From contig NZ_MWLQ01000032.1 of assembly GCF_010634855.1 (NCBI RefSeq), forward strand, positions 1 to 62,459: a DNA stretch of 62,459 bases. Direction: 5' to 3'. Shown here one piece after another: positions 1 to 8,698 of this stretch. Made by a program: the position numbers and the translations under genes. Positions within the stretch are counted from its first letter, which is position 1. Each line of letters starts with the position of its first letter. The notes below the pieces were generated by a model. The model made no database searches. It was not told the origin of the DNA and worked only from the letters and a program-made list of their open reading frames with translations. Source of the stretch: Microbacterium sp. B35-30. GTDB lineage: Bacteria > Actinomycetota > Actinomycetes > Actinomycetales > Microbacteriaceae.

Positions 1-185
1 ACGCGATCGCGGCGGCCGTGCTGACCTATGCCTACTCCACCGAGACGGTGAACGGCGTCGTCGGCGCGAAGGTGCCCGGGAACTTCGCGTTCCCGGCTCC
101 GGCCGGGCCTGAGGGCACCGTCAACCTTCCCGGTGGCGGCGGCCTTGCGCCTGACCATGACCACGAGCACGGCGACGTCGACTGA
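1..185 (+). CDS. C-terminal end of an unidentified protein (truncated by the window edge)
   Basis: An open frame with first full codon at position 3 runs to a TGA at 183-185 and gives about 60 residues. It starts with a hydrophobic Ala-rich stretch, continues with a Gly/Pro-rich segment, and ends in an acidic His-rich tail (HDHEHGDVD) that could bind metal. I do not recognise the family. A hairpin follows 18 bases after the stop, which supports this being a real gene end. The gap to fdhA is 167 bases, so co-transcription is doubtful. Confidence 0.55.
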   Translation, partial: AIAAAVLTYAYSTETVNGVVGAKVPGNFAFPAPAGPEGTVNLPGGGGLAPDHDHEHGDVD

Positions 186-202
186 GTCGATGCGCTGAGC
201 GA

Positions 203-231
203 GGCGGGGGTGCCGTACCGGCATCCCCGCC
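203..231 (+). terminator. Hairpin terminator after the truncated first gene
   Basis: A 13-base stem, GGCGGGGGTGCCG with CGGCATCCCCGCC (one G-T wobble), closes a 3-base loop and is followed by TTCGTCT. The position, 18 bases after a stop codon, fits a Rho-independent terminator with a weak U tract, as is common at high GC. Confidence 0.6.
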
Positions 232-352
232 TTCGTCTGCGCCCTCTCAGCGGACCCATTGCGCTGACTCTTCGGGAGGACGAAGCTCGGACGCGAGCCC
301 CAGCACGACAGAGTCGCACGACGATGTCCGTCGCACGACGGAGAGGACGAAG

Positions 353-1573
353 ATGTCCAGCAACAGGGCCGTCGCCTACAAGGGCCCCGGCGAGGTCGAG
401 GTCATCGACACGGATTACCCGGAGTTCGAGCTGAAGGACGGGCCGGGCGTCAACCCGGCGAACGTCGGCAGGAAGGTGCCGCACGGCGCGATCCTCAAGA
501 CCGTGAGCACGAACATCTGCGGTTCGGACCAGCACATGGTGCGCGGCCGCACGACGGCACCTGCAGGGCTCGTGCTCGGCCATGAGATCACCGGTGAGGT
601 CGTCGAAGTCGGCCCCGACGTCGAGTTCGTCAAGGTCGGCGACATCGTCTCGGTGCCCTTCAACATCGCATGCGGCCGCTGCCGCAACTGCAAGGAGGGC
701 AAGACCGGCATCTGCCTCAACGTCAACCCCGACCGTCCGGGGAGCGCCTACGGCTACGTCGATATGGGCGGTTGGGTCGGCGGCCAGGCGGAGTACGTGC
801 TCGTACCGTACGCCGACTGGAATCTGCTGGTCTTCCCCGACCGCGACCAGGCTCTCGAGAAGATCCTCGACCTCACCATGCTCTCCGACATCTTCCCCAC
901 CGGGTTCCACGGCGCGTACACCGCCGGCGTCGGCCCGGGATCGACCGTCTATATTGCGGGCGCCGGACCCGTCGGCCTCGCCGCTGCGGTGGGAGCACAG
1001 CTGCTGGGTGCGGCGGTGGTCATCGTGGGCGATCTGAACGAGGACCGCCTTGCCCGTGCGCGCTCGTTCGGGTGCGAGACCGTCGACGTGTCGAAGGGCG
1101 ACCCGAAGGATCAGATCGAGCAGATCCTCGGTGTGCCCGAGGTCGACAGCGGCGTCGACGCCGTCGGGTTCGAAGCGCGCGGACACGGAGCGGATGCCAC
1201 GCACGAAGCACCCGCCACGGTGCTCAACTCGCTCATGGACCTGACCGCGGCGGGCGGCGCGCTCGGCATCCCGGGTCTGTACGTCACCGGCGACCCCGGC
1301 GGCATCGACGAGGCCGCGAAAGTCGGGTCGCTGTCGCTGCGGCTCGGCCTCGGCTGGGCGAAGTCGCTCTCCTTCACCACCGGCCAGTGCCCTGTCATGC
1401 GCTACAACCGCCGCCTCATGATGGCGATCCTCCACGACAAGGTCGCGATCGCCGATGCCGTCGGCGCCACCGCCATCGGACTCGAGGACGCCCCGCAGGG
1501 GTATGCCGATTTCGACCAGGGCGCCGCCAAGAAGTACGTGCTGAATCCCAACGGGTACATCCAGTCCACCTGA
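353..1573 (+). CDS. fdhA: Glutathione-independent formaldehyde dehydrogenase
   Basis: A 406-residue zinc-dependent medium-chain alcohol dehydrogenase. The residues match the Pseudomonas putida enzyme shifted by ten: catalytic zinc ligands C56, H77 and D179; structural zinc cysteines C107, C110, C113 and C121; and the NAD-binding GAGPVG at 203-208. That family oxidises formaldehyde to formate with NAD tightly bound and without glutathione or mycothiol. It lies in the cytosol. The ATG at 353 follows GGAGAGGACGAAG. The next gene (GlcG/HbpS-like) starts 55 bases later on the same strand, so the two are probably one transcript. Other aldehydes, as in dismutase-type members, cannot be excluded. Confidence 0.9.
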   Translation: MSSNRAVAYKGPGEVEVIDTDYPEFELKDGPGVNPANVGRKVPHGAILKTVSTNICGSDQHMVRGRTTAPAGLVLGHEITGEVVEVGPDVEFVKVGDIVSVPFNIACGRCRNCKEGKTGICLNVNPDRPGSAYGYVDMGGWVGGQAEYVLVPYADWNLLVFPDRDQALEKILDLTMLSDIFPTGFHGAYTAGVGPGSTVYIAGAGPVGLAAAVGAQLLGAAVVIVGDLNEDRLARARSFGCETVDVSKGDPKDQIEQILGVPEVDSGVDAVGFEARGHGADATHEAPATVLNSLMDLTAAGGALGIPGLYVTGDPGGIDEAAKVGSLSLRLGLGWAKSLSFTTGQCPVMRYNRRLMMAILHDKVAIADAVGATAIGLEDAPQGYADFDQGAAKKYVLNPNGYIQST

Positions 1574-1628
1574 CAACGAGCGGATTCCTCGGTCGAGGCA
1601 TCCGCTCGCCGACGAAAGGAACACCACC

Positions 1629-2027
1629 ATGTCCGTCACCCTCGATGACGCCCGTCGCGTCATCACCGCCGCAGAGAAGCGCGCCGACGAGATCGGCCAG
1701 CCCATGAACATCGCCGTGGTCGACGCGGGAGGCAACCTGGTCGCCCACGTCCGTCAGGACGGCGCATGGATCGGGAGCGTGAACATCTCGATCAACAAGG
1801 CCTGGACCTCACGTGCGTTCGACATCGAGACGAAGACCCTCGGTGACAACTCTCAGCCGACGCAGCAGTTCTACGGCATCCACGCCACCAACGGCGGCAA
1901 GGTCGCGATCTTCGCCGGCGGCGTCCCCCTCTCCCGCGACGGCGCCGTCGTGGGCGCGGTGGGCGTCAGCGGCGGCTCGGGCGACCAGGACCAGACGGTT
2001 GCGGAGGCAGGCGCCGCCGCCTTCTGA
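1629..2027 (+). CDS. GlcG/HbpS family (DUF336) protein
   Basis: A 132-residue single-domain protein with typical DUF336 features: an N-terminal helix (SVTLDDARRVITAAEKRA), the core NIAVVDAGGNLVAHVRQDGA, and a C-terminal GGVPLSRDGAVVGAVGVSGG. Known members include haem-binding HbpS and GlcG from glycolate loci; most have no proven reaction. No signal peptide is visible, so it is probably cytosolic. An AGGAACACC ribosome-binding region precedes the ATG. Being directly downstream of fdhA suggests an accessory or sensing role in aldehyde metabolism, but that rests on position only. Confidence 0.85.
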   Translation: MSVTLDDARRVITAAEKRADEIGQPMNIAVVDAGGNLVAHVRQDGAWIGSVNISINKAWTSRAFDIETKTLGDNSQPTQQFYGIHATNGGKVAIFAGGVPLSRDGAVVGAVGVSGGSGDQDQTVAEAGAAAF

Positions 2028-2059
2028 CGCACCTTCCTGCTGCCGACGCGCCGCCGCTG

Positions 2060-2133
2060 CTCGCGCCAGGGGCACGTCGACCTGTGGCCGTCAGCTACTC
2101 GCGCCAGGGGCAGAGGTCGACCTTGTGGCCGTC
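2060..2133. repeat. Short tandem duplication of the 3' end of the pterin dehydratase gene
   Basis: The segment 2098-2133 encodes the last residues of the minus-strand gene (DGHKVDLCPWRE). A slightly shorter, near-identical copy lies at 2060-2092, just past the stop codon, differing by small indels. It reads as a decayed duplicate of the gene end and fills most of the 67-base gap between the two convergent genes. Confidence 0.7.
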
Positions 2134-2730
2134 GGCATCCGCCAGGGTCCACCACTCGGGCGCGTGGGAGTCGTCGACGATCACTCCGCCGGCGGCGAGC
2201 GCAGCCTCGAGGCGCTTCTCGATCACGTCGCGGGGAGCGTTCACGTCGAGGTGGGACCTGCCGCGCAGCGGCTTGTCGACGGGCTGGAACCAGATCAGAG
2301 GACCCCGTCCGTCGGCGTCGAACAGCACGCCGTCGCGCACTTCGCGAAAGCCCGTCGCGGCCTTCCAGAACGCCAGCGCGGCACGGGGATCGGGTGTCGC
2401 CACCGCGAGCATCAGGTCTTGCATCCGCTCGGTCTCTGCGCGGATGTCGAGCTCGCGGGCCGCCTGGGAGATCTGCGCGGCGAGCGCGGCATCCTTCGCC
2501 GTCAGCCCGCCCGCCGAATGGGTGAGCAGCCGTACGCGCACGGTGGCGAAGCGCACGTCGACGTCGGGATGGTGGTCGGCCGCCTCGGCGAGGTCGGCGA
2601 TCGCCGCGAACAGCTGCGCCCCGGCCGCGAAGCTGCCGGTGCGGAACAGGGCGAAGGCGCCGGTCACGCGGGGACGCCAGTCCTCGACACCCGGGAACGC
2701 GCGGAATTCGTCTGACGTGATGGTGCTCAT
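2095..2730 (-). CDS. Pterin-4a-carbinolamine dehydratase fused to a VOC-like domain
   Basis: 211 residues from the ATG at 2730. The N-terminal half carries the dehydratase signature with H53-H54-P55 inside AADHHPDVDVR, followed by the VRLLTHSAGGLTAKD segment. This enzyme dehydrates 4a-hydroxytetrahydrobiopterin, or can act as a dehydratase-like cofactor. From about residue 108 the protein looks like a glyoxalase/VOC fold (LAVATPDPRAALAFWKAATG up to HKVDLCPWRE). Frames further upstream are Arg-rich and unlike protein, so this start is preferred. It converges with the GlcG-like gene. The substrate of the VOC part is unknown. This fusion is seen elsewhere in actinobacteria. Confidence 0.82.
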   Translation of the reverse strand: MSTITSDEFRAFPGVEDWRPRVTGAFALFRTGSFAAGAQLFAAIADLAEAADHHPDVDVRFATVRVRLLTHSAGGLTAKDAALAAQISQAARELDIRAETERMQDLMLAVATPDPRAALAFWKAATGFREVRDGVLFDADGRGPLIWFQPVDKPLRGRSHLDVNAPRDVIEKRLEAALAAGGVIVDDSHAPEWWTLADADGHKVDLCPWRE

Positions 2731-2908
2731 GATCCCGAGGATGCCACCGCCACCGCCGAGCGCAACCCCTGTGGCGGTCCGGCGGCGCCGAGGAGCGGCA
2801 CGTCGTGCGGGCCCCATGCGCGATGCGGACCGGCTCGATAGGGTCTGAGGAGGCTGGTCGACATCCGAGCGGCGGGAGTTCTCGCTGCCGACATCGTGAG
2901 GTTCCGAT

Positions 2909-3475
2909 ATGGGCAAAGTCGCGTGGGGATTCACCTGTTCGCTCGACGGTTTCATCGCCGGGCCCGACCATGACATGGGCTGGTTGTCGGCAGCGGAGCC
3001 GATGGCGCCGGGCGCGACCGAGCGCATGGCGGCCGAGGTCGGCGTGATCATCGCCGGGAGAGACGGCTACGACGCGGCGAAGGCCCAGCAGGGCGAGCGC
3101 GACGAGATGACCTCCGAGGCCTACGGCGGCGCATGGTCGGGGACGGAGTTCATCCTCACGCACCGTCCTCACGAGATCGCAGACGACGCCTCCGTCGTCG
3201 CGTTGAACTGCAGCGTCGTCGAGGCGATCCGCCGGGCGCAGGAGATCGCGGGCGACAAGGACGTGCAGATCATCAGCGCGGACATCGCCCGCCAGGCGCT
3301 CGAGCACGACCTCATCGACGAACTGCAGGTGTTCGTCGCACCGGTGTTCCTCGGTGACGGCACCCGCATCTTCGATGTCCCCGGCGGGCGTCGCTACGAC
3401 TGGGAGCTGGCCGAGATCTACGAAGGCGCCGAACGCAGCCTCGGACGGACATACCGGCCGAAGCGCAGCCGTTGA
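2909..3475 (+). CDS. Dihydrofolate reductase family protein (RibD C-terminal fold)
   Basis: 188 residues. The start GKVAWGFTCSLDGFIAGPDHDMGWL and the later VQIISADIARQALEHDLIDELQVFVAPVFLGDGTRIF are the conserved blocks of the DHFR-like RibD C-terminal family (YyaP/YwjB type). Members bind NADPH, but most have no proven substrate; true folate reduction is unlikely. The ATG follows GAGGTTCCGAT. It stands alone, divergent from the pterin dehydratase gene across 178 bases. A pterin link between these neighbours is tempting but unproven. Confidence 0.85.
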   Translation: MGKVAWGFTCSLDGFIAGPDHDMGWLSAAEPMAPGATERMAAEVGVIIAGRDGYDAAKAQQGERDEMTSEAYGGAWSGTEFILTHRPHEIADDASVVALNCSVVEAIRRAQEIAGDKDVQIISADIARQALEHDLIDELQVFVAPVFLGDGTRIFDVPGGRRYDWELAEIYEGAERSLGRTYRPKRSR

Positions 3476-3582
3476 CAGGCTCTCGCGCGCCTGGCGCGCG
3501 TCATCGGCCGGACGGTCGGCGACCCGGCGTTCCAGGTGCGTCGCAGGCGGCGGATGTCGGGTCGGCGGCGTAGCCTCGGAGG

Positions 3583-4290
3583 GTGAACCCCGAGCACGCC
3601 GCCGCACGCACTTCGGCGCTCGCGGCGCACGCCCCGGACGTCGCCGCCCGCATCGTTGCGGACTCGCGGGATCGCGTCGCCTGGGTGCGCGCACGGTCGC
3701 GCGGCATCACCGCGACCGACGTTGCGAGCCTGACCTCCGACCGCGCCATCGGCCGTGCCGCCGACGCCAAGCTCCTCGGCTCGGGCTTCTCGGGCAACGC
3801 CTACACCGCGCACGGCCGTGCGCGTGAGCCCGAGATCGCCGGGTGGGTCGCCGCGACCCACGGCATCCAGCCCTCGTCGGCGCTCTTCCACGCCGTCGTC
3901 GAGAAGCGCCACCTCGCGACCCCCGACGGCATCGCCGTCGACGCGTCGGGGCGCATCATCCTCGCCGAGATCAAGACGACGAACAAGGCCTGGCGCAGCA
4001 TCCCGCGCTCCTACCTGCGGCAGGTGTGGTGGCAGCAGCACGTGCTCGGCGCCGAGCGCACCCTCGTCGCCTGGGAGCAGCACGACGGCTTCGTGCCCGT
4101 CGGCGACGAGCCGCGCTGCGCGTGGGTCGATCGCGACGAAGCCGAGATCGCGAAACTCGTGCGCCTCGCCACCGCCCTCATCGACGAGCTGTACCTGCGC
4201 ACGACGCGCTCACGACAGCAGGCGGAACGGATGCCGCACCCGCCTGCCGCGCCGCGTGAGCCGTTCCGCGCGCTCGCCCTCGCCGACTGA
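3583..4290 (+). CDS. YqaJ-type (lambda-exonuclease-like) nuclease
   Basis: 235 residues from a GTG start at 3583 that touches a GGAGGG sequence. Conserved blocks of the YqaJ viral recombinase fold are visible: ARSRGITATDVASL, GRAREPEIAGWV (active-site Glu), a TPDGIAVD Asp, ILAEIKTTNKAW (the E-x-K motif), and YLRQVWWQQHVLGAERTLVAW. In phages this fold is a 5'-3' exonuclease working with a RecT-type annealing protein. No annealing protein, integrase or other phage gene lies nearby, so this appears to be a chromosomal, possibly domesticated, member. The tail after about residue 205 is low-complexity Arg/Pro-rich. Confidence 0.8.
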   Translation: MNPEHAAARTSALAAHAPDVAARIVADSRDRVAWVRARSRGITATDVASLTSDRAIGRAADAKLLGSGFSGNAYTAHGRAREPEIAGWVAATHGIQPSSALFHAVVEKRHLATPDGIAVDASGRIILAEIKTTNKAWRSIPRSYLRQVWWQQHVLGAERTLVAWEQHDGFVPVGDEPRCAWVDRDEAEIAKLVRLATALIDELYLRTTRSRQQAERMPHPPAAPREPFRALALAD

Positions 4291-4321
4291 TCCGGCTGCC
4301 GTGCCCGGCTGAGCCGGTTCC

Positions 4322-4825
4322 TCATCGCAGCGTGGTCACACGCCGCGCATCGGCGTCCCAGATCCGCGCTCCTGTCGCTTGCCCGACGAAGTTCGGCGCT
4401 TTCATCAACCGCATCGCCGTCGCCAGTCGCGGGGCGGTGAGCCCCCGCGCCAGAGTGATGTGCGGCGTCCACCGGTCGATCCCGGTGTTCGAGTACCGCG
4501 GCTCGGGTCGACCGGCGATCTCTGCGACGACGCGGTGGATCGCCAGGAGCGGCGCGCTCACGACGACATGCCGCGCGAGCACGTACCGGTCCCGATGGCC
4601 GAGGAGCACGACTCCTGCGAGCTCCAGGGTGATGGGGAGCAGGTCAGCGATACCGTCGAACGCCGATGGATCGAGCCGGTCCCGCACCGCGAGCGTCAGG
4701 TGCGGACGGTTGCTGGGTGCGGGATTGCGCCCCGAGCTCGGCAGATCGGCCGCGAGCAGTCGATCCCAGTCATCCCGGACCGCGCGGTCGAGCTCGGCAT
4801 CCGGACTCAGTTCGACGCTGAACAC
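4322..4825 (-). CDS. 2'-5' RNA ligase-like 2H phosphoesterase
   Basis: 167 residues if translation begins at the GTG at 4825, which directly follows a GGAGG. Two H-x-T motifs, HLT at 42-44 and HIT at 122-124, sit in the contexts RPHLTLAV and TPHITLARG. They define the 2H family, including bacterial LigT/ThpR-like proteins with 2',3'-cyclic phosphodiesterase activity. The frame stays open upstream into the ABC gene (possible starts up to 4978), but that part is Arg-rich and overlaps the end of the neighbour. It lies 49 bases after the ABC operon and may be its last cistron. Confidence 0.75.
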   Translation of the reverse strand: MFSVELSPDAELDRAVRDDWDRLLAADLPSSGRNPAPSNRPHLTLAVRDRLDPSAFDGIADLLPITLELAGVVLLGHRDRYVLARHVVVSAPLLAIHRVVAEIAGRPEPRYSNTGIDRWTPHITLARGLTAPRLATAMRLMKAPNFVGQATGARIWDADARRVTTLR

Positions 4826-4874
4826 GCCTCCATACTCCTCGAACCGACCGTGCCGCGCGACGACGGCCCGCCGC

Positions 4875-6800
4875 TCACCGTGCCTGTCCCGACGCCTCGA
4901 CCTTCGCCGCATCCACCGACGCGGCTTCCGCATCGTCGTCGGCGACCCCGTCCGAGCCCTGGGCATCGATGCCTGCATGCTCGACCTCTGCGCCCGCCTG
5001 CTCCGGATCCCAGCCGGGCTTCGGCACGGAGTCGATGAGCAGCCGCGTGTACTCGTGCTGCGGGTCGGCGAGCAGTTCGTCCGTGCGTCCCCGCTCGACG
5101 ATCTCGCCGCGGCGCATCACGACCGTCTCATCGCACACCCTCCGGACGACGGCCAGGTCGTGGCTGATGAACAGCACCGTCAGACCGCGCTCCCGCCGAA
5201 TGTGGTCGACCAGGTCGAGCACCTGCGCCTGCACCGAGACGTCAAGCGCGCTGGTCGCCTCGTCCATCACCAGCACGCCCGGCTCGATCGCGAGGGCGCG
5301 CGCGATCGCGACGCGCTGCCGCTGTCCTCCCGAGAGGGTGCGCGGCCGCGCCGCGGCGTGCTTCTCCCCCAGGCCCACCTGCGCGAGCAGGTCCCGTACA
5401 CGCGTGCGAGACTCGGAAGCGCTGAGTCGCCTCTCGCTGCCGGTGCCGCCGTGCAGGCGTAGGGCGTCCTCGATCGCGCGGCCGGCCGTGATGCGCGGAT
5501 CCAGCGACAGATAGGGGTCCTGGAACACCATCTGCACGCTGCGCGCGTGCGCCAGTCGCTCCCGGCGGCCGCGGGGGACCGCCGTCCGTGCACGGCCATC
5601 GATGCGGATGTCGCCGCCGTCGGCGCTCTCGAGGCCCACGACCAGGCGCGCCAGCGTCGATTTGCCCGATCCCGACTCCCCCACCACACCGAGTGCACCG
5701 CCACGCGGCACGGTGATCGAAGCCTCGATCACCGCGTGCACCGGCTCCTTCCCGCGGCGGTGATACGTCTTCGAGATCCCGAACGCCGCGAGCATCGGCG
5801 TGGCCGGCGCCGTTGGCCCCGACAGCGCAGTCGGGACGTGGTCGGAGCGCTCCCCGAGGGGCCAAGGGTCCGTCCGCAGCGGACTCCGTCCATCGGTCGC
5901 GGCAGGCACGTCGCGCGGAGGCGCGGTTCCCTCCGCCGCGCGAGACACCGGGGCGCTGCCGAAGAGCGTCGGGGTCGCGGCGACGAGCCGGCGGGTGTAC
6001 TCCGCCTGTGGGTCGCGCAGCACGTCGTGTGCACGCCCCTGCTCGACGATGTGTCCGCCGCTCATCACGTAGACGCTGTCGCAGAGCGAGGACGCGAGGT
6101 TGAGGTCGTGTGTGATGAACAGCATGCCCATGCCCCGGCGTGCGCGCTGCTCGCTGAGCACGCCGATGATCTCGGCCTGCGTCGTGACGTCCAGGGCGGT
6201 GGTGGGCTCATCGCACACCAGCAGTCGCGGCGACGTGGTGAGCGCACCCGCGATCATGACGCGCTGCAGCATGCCGCCTGAGAACTCGTGCGGATACTGG
6301 CGCAGGTGCTCCTCGGGGCGCGGCAGGCGCACGGCGGTGAGCAGTTCGACGGCGCGTGCTCTCGCGGCATCCGCTGACCACCCCTCGGCCAGCCGCAGCG
6401 CCTCGGTCAGGTGGTCGCCGATGGTGCGCATCGGGTTGATGCCGGCGCGCGGGTCCTGGAAGATCATCGCGGCGCCGTGCCGGCGGAGCCCCCGCAGTTG
6501 GGGGGCGGTGGCCGTCAGCACGCCCGCCCCGCCGAGCACGACGTCGCCGGTGGTGACGGCGCGCGGGGGAAGGAGCCCGAGCACGGTGCGGGCCGTGAGC
6601 GACTTGCCCGAGCCGGACTCGCCGACGAGCCCGACCGTCTCACCCGCGGCGACCGAGAGCGAGATGCCGTGAAGCAGCCGCGTGCCGTCGGCGAGGTCGA
6701 GCGTCAGATCACGGATGCCGAGCAGGGCCTCACCGTGCACCGCAGGCGCTTCGGGGATACCTGTGGCGGCCGGCTCGGCGACGGAATCGTGTGCGTTCAT
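4875..6800 (-). CDS. Oligopeptide-type ABC importer, two ATPase domains in one chain (DppD-DppF fusion)
   Basis: 641 residues with two complete ABC ATPase modules. The first has Walker A GESGSGKS, signature SGGMLQR and Walker B LLVCDEPTT. A Pro/Ala/Thr-rich linker follows at about 290-340. The second has GESGSGKST, LSGGQRQR and LVMDEATS. The E-Y-T-R-L-L motif near each module end is typical of peptide/opine/nickel importers. The ATG at 6800 overlaps the permease stop by 4 bases, implying translational coupling. The C-terminal tail (about 40 residues) is acidic and Ala-rich. It powers uptake of the ligand bound by the lipoprotein at 8734-10398. Confidence 0.9.
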   Translation of the reverse strand: MNAHDSVAEPAATGIPEAPAVHGEALLGIRDLTLDLADGTRLLHGISLSVAAGETVGLVGESGSGKSLTARTVLGLLPPRAVTTGDVVLGGAGVLTATAPQLRGLRRHGAAMIFQDPRAGINPMRTIGDHLTEALRLAEGWSADAARARAVELLTAVRLPRPEEHLRQYPHEFSGGMLQRVMIAGALTTSPRLLVCDEPTTALDVTTQAEIIGVLSEQRARRGMGMLFITHDLNLASSLCDSVYVMSGGHIVEQGRAHDVLRDPQAEYTRRLVAATPTLFGSAPVSRAAEGTAPPRDVPAATDGRSPLRTDPWPLGERSDHVPTALSGPTAPATPMLAAFGISKTYHRRGKEPVHAVIEASITVPRGGALGVVGESGSGKSTLARLVVGLESADGGDIRIDGRARTAVPRGRRERLAHARSVQMVFQDPYLSLDPRITAGRAIEDALRLHGGTGSERRLSASESRTRVRDLLAQVGLGEKHAAARPRTLSGGQRQRVAIARALAIEPGVLVMDEATSALDVSVQAQVLDLVDHIRRERGLTVLFISHDLAVVRRVCDETVVMRRGEIVERGRTDELLADPQHEYTRLLIDSVPKPGWDPEQAGAEVEHAGIDAQGSDGVADDDAEAASVDAAKVEASGQAR

Positions 6801-7714
6801 GCCGGGATCTCCCCTCCGATGCGGTCGGAGACCTCTTCCCCGATGATGTTGACCGCCACGACGACCACGACCACGGCGACCGCCGGCACGATCGCGGGCA
6901 GGAAGTGCCCGCCGATGAGCCCGGCCTGCGCCTCGTTGATCATCGCGCCCCAGTCGGCGGTCGGCGGCTGCACGCCGAGACCGAGGAACGACAGCGCCGC
7001 GAGCTCCGCCAGGACGTAGCCGAAGTTCAGCGTCGACTGCGCGCCGACGATCGGGGTGACGTTCGGCAGCACACGGCGCAGTGCGATCCATGGTCCGGAG
7101 AACCCCTGCACGCGGTAGGCCGCGACATACGGCCGGGTCCGCTCGGCAGCGACGAGCGACCGCGTCAGGCGTGCCACGAAAGGCGCGTACGCGATGCTCA
7201 TGGCGATGACCGGCGCCACCAGGCCCTTGCCGAAGAGCGCCACGGCCATGATGGCGATGAGCAGCGACGGGAAGGCGAAGAGCACGTCGAACACGCGGCC
7301 GAGTGCGGCATCGATCCAGCCGCCGCGCCAGCCCGCGATCAGGCCGAGAAGGATGCCGAGCACGGTCGACGCGATCACCACGAGGAGCGGCCCGAGCAGC
7401 GCCGTGCGCGCACCGTAGATCAGGCGGCTGAGCGTGTCGCGTCCCAGGCTGTCGGTGCCGAGCCAGTGCGCGGCGCTCGGCCCGGCGTTGACCGCGGCGA
7501 AGTCGACGGCGTCGGGGTTGTACGGGGCGAGGAAAGGCGCGAAGATCGCGGCCAGCGTCATCGCCGCGACGACGCCCAGCGCGATCGCCAGGGTGAGGCC
7601 GGCGCGCCGCCGGCGAGGCGCTCGCAGCACACCGACGGCGAGTGTCGCGGGGCTCGTGCGCTTCGACGCTGCGCTCGGCGCGCCGGTCGCGGGCGGCGGG
7701 GTCGTGGAGGTCAT
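6797..7714 (-). CDS. Oligopeptide-type ABC permease (DppC-like)
   Basis: 305 residues with a poorly conserved N-terminal tail (about 35 residues), then a first membrane segment and the hallmark HWLGTDSLGRDTLSRLIYGAR of DppC/OppC permeases. At least five further membrane segments follow. The coupling-helix (EAA-like) region is AAYRVQGFSGPWIALRRVLPNV. It partners the DppB-like permease, with 4-base overlaps on both sides. Confidence 0.88.
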   Translation of the reverse strand: MTSTTPPPATGAPSAASKRTSPATLAVGVLRAPRRRRAGLTLAIALGVVAAMTLAAIFAPFLAPYNPDAVDFAAVNAGPSAAHWLGTDSLGRDTLSRLIYGARTALLGPLLVVIASTVLGILLGLIAGWRGGWIDAALGRVFDVLFAFPSLLIAIMAVALFGKGLVAPVIAMSIAYAPFVARLTRSLVAAERTRPYVAAYRVQGFSGPWIALRRVLPNVTPIVGAQSTLNFGYVLAELAALSFLGLGVQPPTADWGAMINEAQAGLIGGHFLPAIVPAVAVVVVVVAVNIIGEEVSDRIGGEIPA

Positions 7715-8667
7715 CGGGCACCGGCTCCGGCAGCGGATCGAGGGTCGATCCAGGGTTCGAGGACGTCGATCACGGCGTTGACGAGCACGAACGCGGTGAC
7801 GACGAGGAGGACGATCGCCTGCACGACCGGGAAGTCGAGGCGGTCGACCGACTGCACCAGCAGCGAGCCGATGCCAGCGAGGCCGAAGGCCGCTTCGACG
7901 ATGGAGCTCGACACGAGAAGGCCGGCCACGAGCATCCCGCTCACCGTCAGAATCGGGCCGACGGCGTTGCGGAAGACGTGGCGACGCACCACGGTGCCGC
8001 GTCTGATGCCGCGGCTGATCGCCACCTCGACGTGCTCGCGGCCGAGCTGGTCGATCATCGACGAGCGGGTCACCTTGCCCACGAGCACGACGAACACGAT
8101 CGCGAGCGCGATGGACGGCAGCACCAGGTGGTACACCGTGTCCCAGAAGCCGTCGCCCGAGCCGAACGAGGGGAACCAGCCGAGCTGCACGGCGAACACC
8201 GCGATGAGCACGATCGAGCCGACGAACGATGGGACGGCGCCGAGCACGGTGAGCCCGATCAGGATCGAGCGGTCGGCGACCCGCCCCCGCGAGAGTGCGG
8301 CGAGCGCGCCCGCGGTCAGTCCGACGACCGCGATCATCGTGCCTGCCATGACGACGAGGCCGAGCGTGACCGGCAGGCGCTCGCCGAGCACGACGGTGAC
8401 GTCCTGCCGGTACTGCAGCGAGCGGCCGAGATCACCGTGCAGGAGCCCGCCCACCCACGTCAGGTACTGCTGCCACGGCGGCAGGTCGAGTCCGTACTGC
8501 GCGGTGATCTGCGCCACCGCCTCGGGGCTCGGCTTGCGCCCGCGCAGCAGGAACGCGACGGGGTCGCCCGGCACCAGGAACCGCGAGAAGAACACGAGGA
8601 CGGATGCCAGGAACAGCGTGAGGAGCAGACCTCCGAGCTTGCCGGCGATCCGGCGGACGGCGGTCAT
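7711..8667 (-). CDS. Oligopeptide-type ABC permease (DppB-like)
   Basis: 318 residues. The start (RRIAGKLGGLLLTLFLASVLVFF, then SRFLVPGDPV) and the AQITAQYGLDLPPWQQYLTWVGGLLHGDLGRS block are diagnostic of DppB/OppB permeases. Six membrane segments are apparent. The coupling region VAISRGIRRGTVVRRHVFRNAV matches the family. It begins 66 bases after the binding-protein gene, and a strong hairpin sits in that gap. Confidence 0.9.
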   Translation of the reverse strand: MTAVRRIAGKLGGLLLTLFLASVLVFFSRFLVPGDPVAFLLRGRKPSPEAVAQITAQYGLDLPPWQQYLTWVGGLLHGDLGRSLQYRQDVTVVLGERLPVTLGLVVMAGTMIAVVGLTAGALAALSRGRVADRSILIGLTVLGAVPSFVGSIVLIAVFAVQLGWFPSFGSGDGFWDTVYHLVLPSIALAIVFVVLVGKVTRSSMIDQLGREHVEVAISRGIRRGTVVRRHVFRNAVGPILTVSGMLVAGLLVSSSIVEAAFGLAGIGSLLVQSVDRLDFPVVQAIVLLVVTAFVLVNAVIDVLEPWIDPRSAAGAGAR

Positions 8668-8698
8668 GATGCGACGCCGTCCGCGAACGAGGCCGGAC

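Noticed and set aside
3583..4290. Prophage remnant suggested by the YqaJ-type nuclease
   Set aside because: No integrase, portal, terminase, annealing protein or attachment repeat lies nearby, and base composition matches the surroundings.
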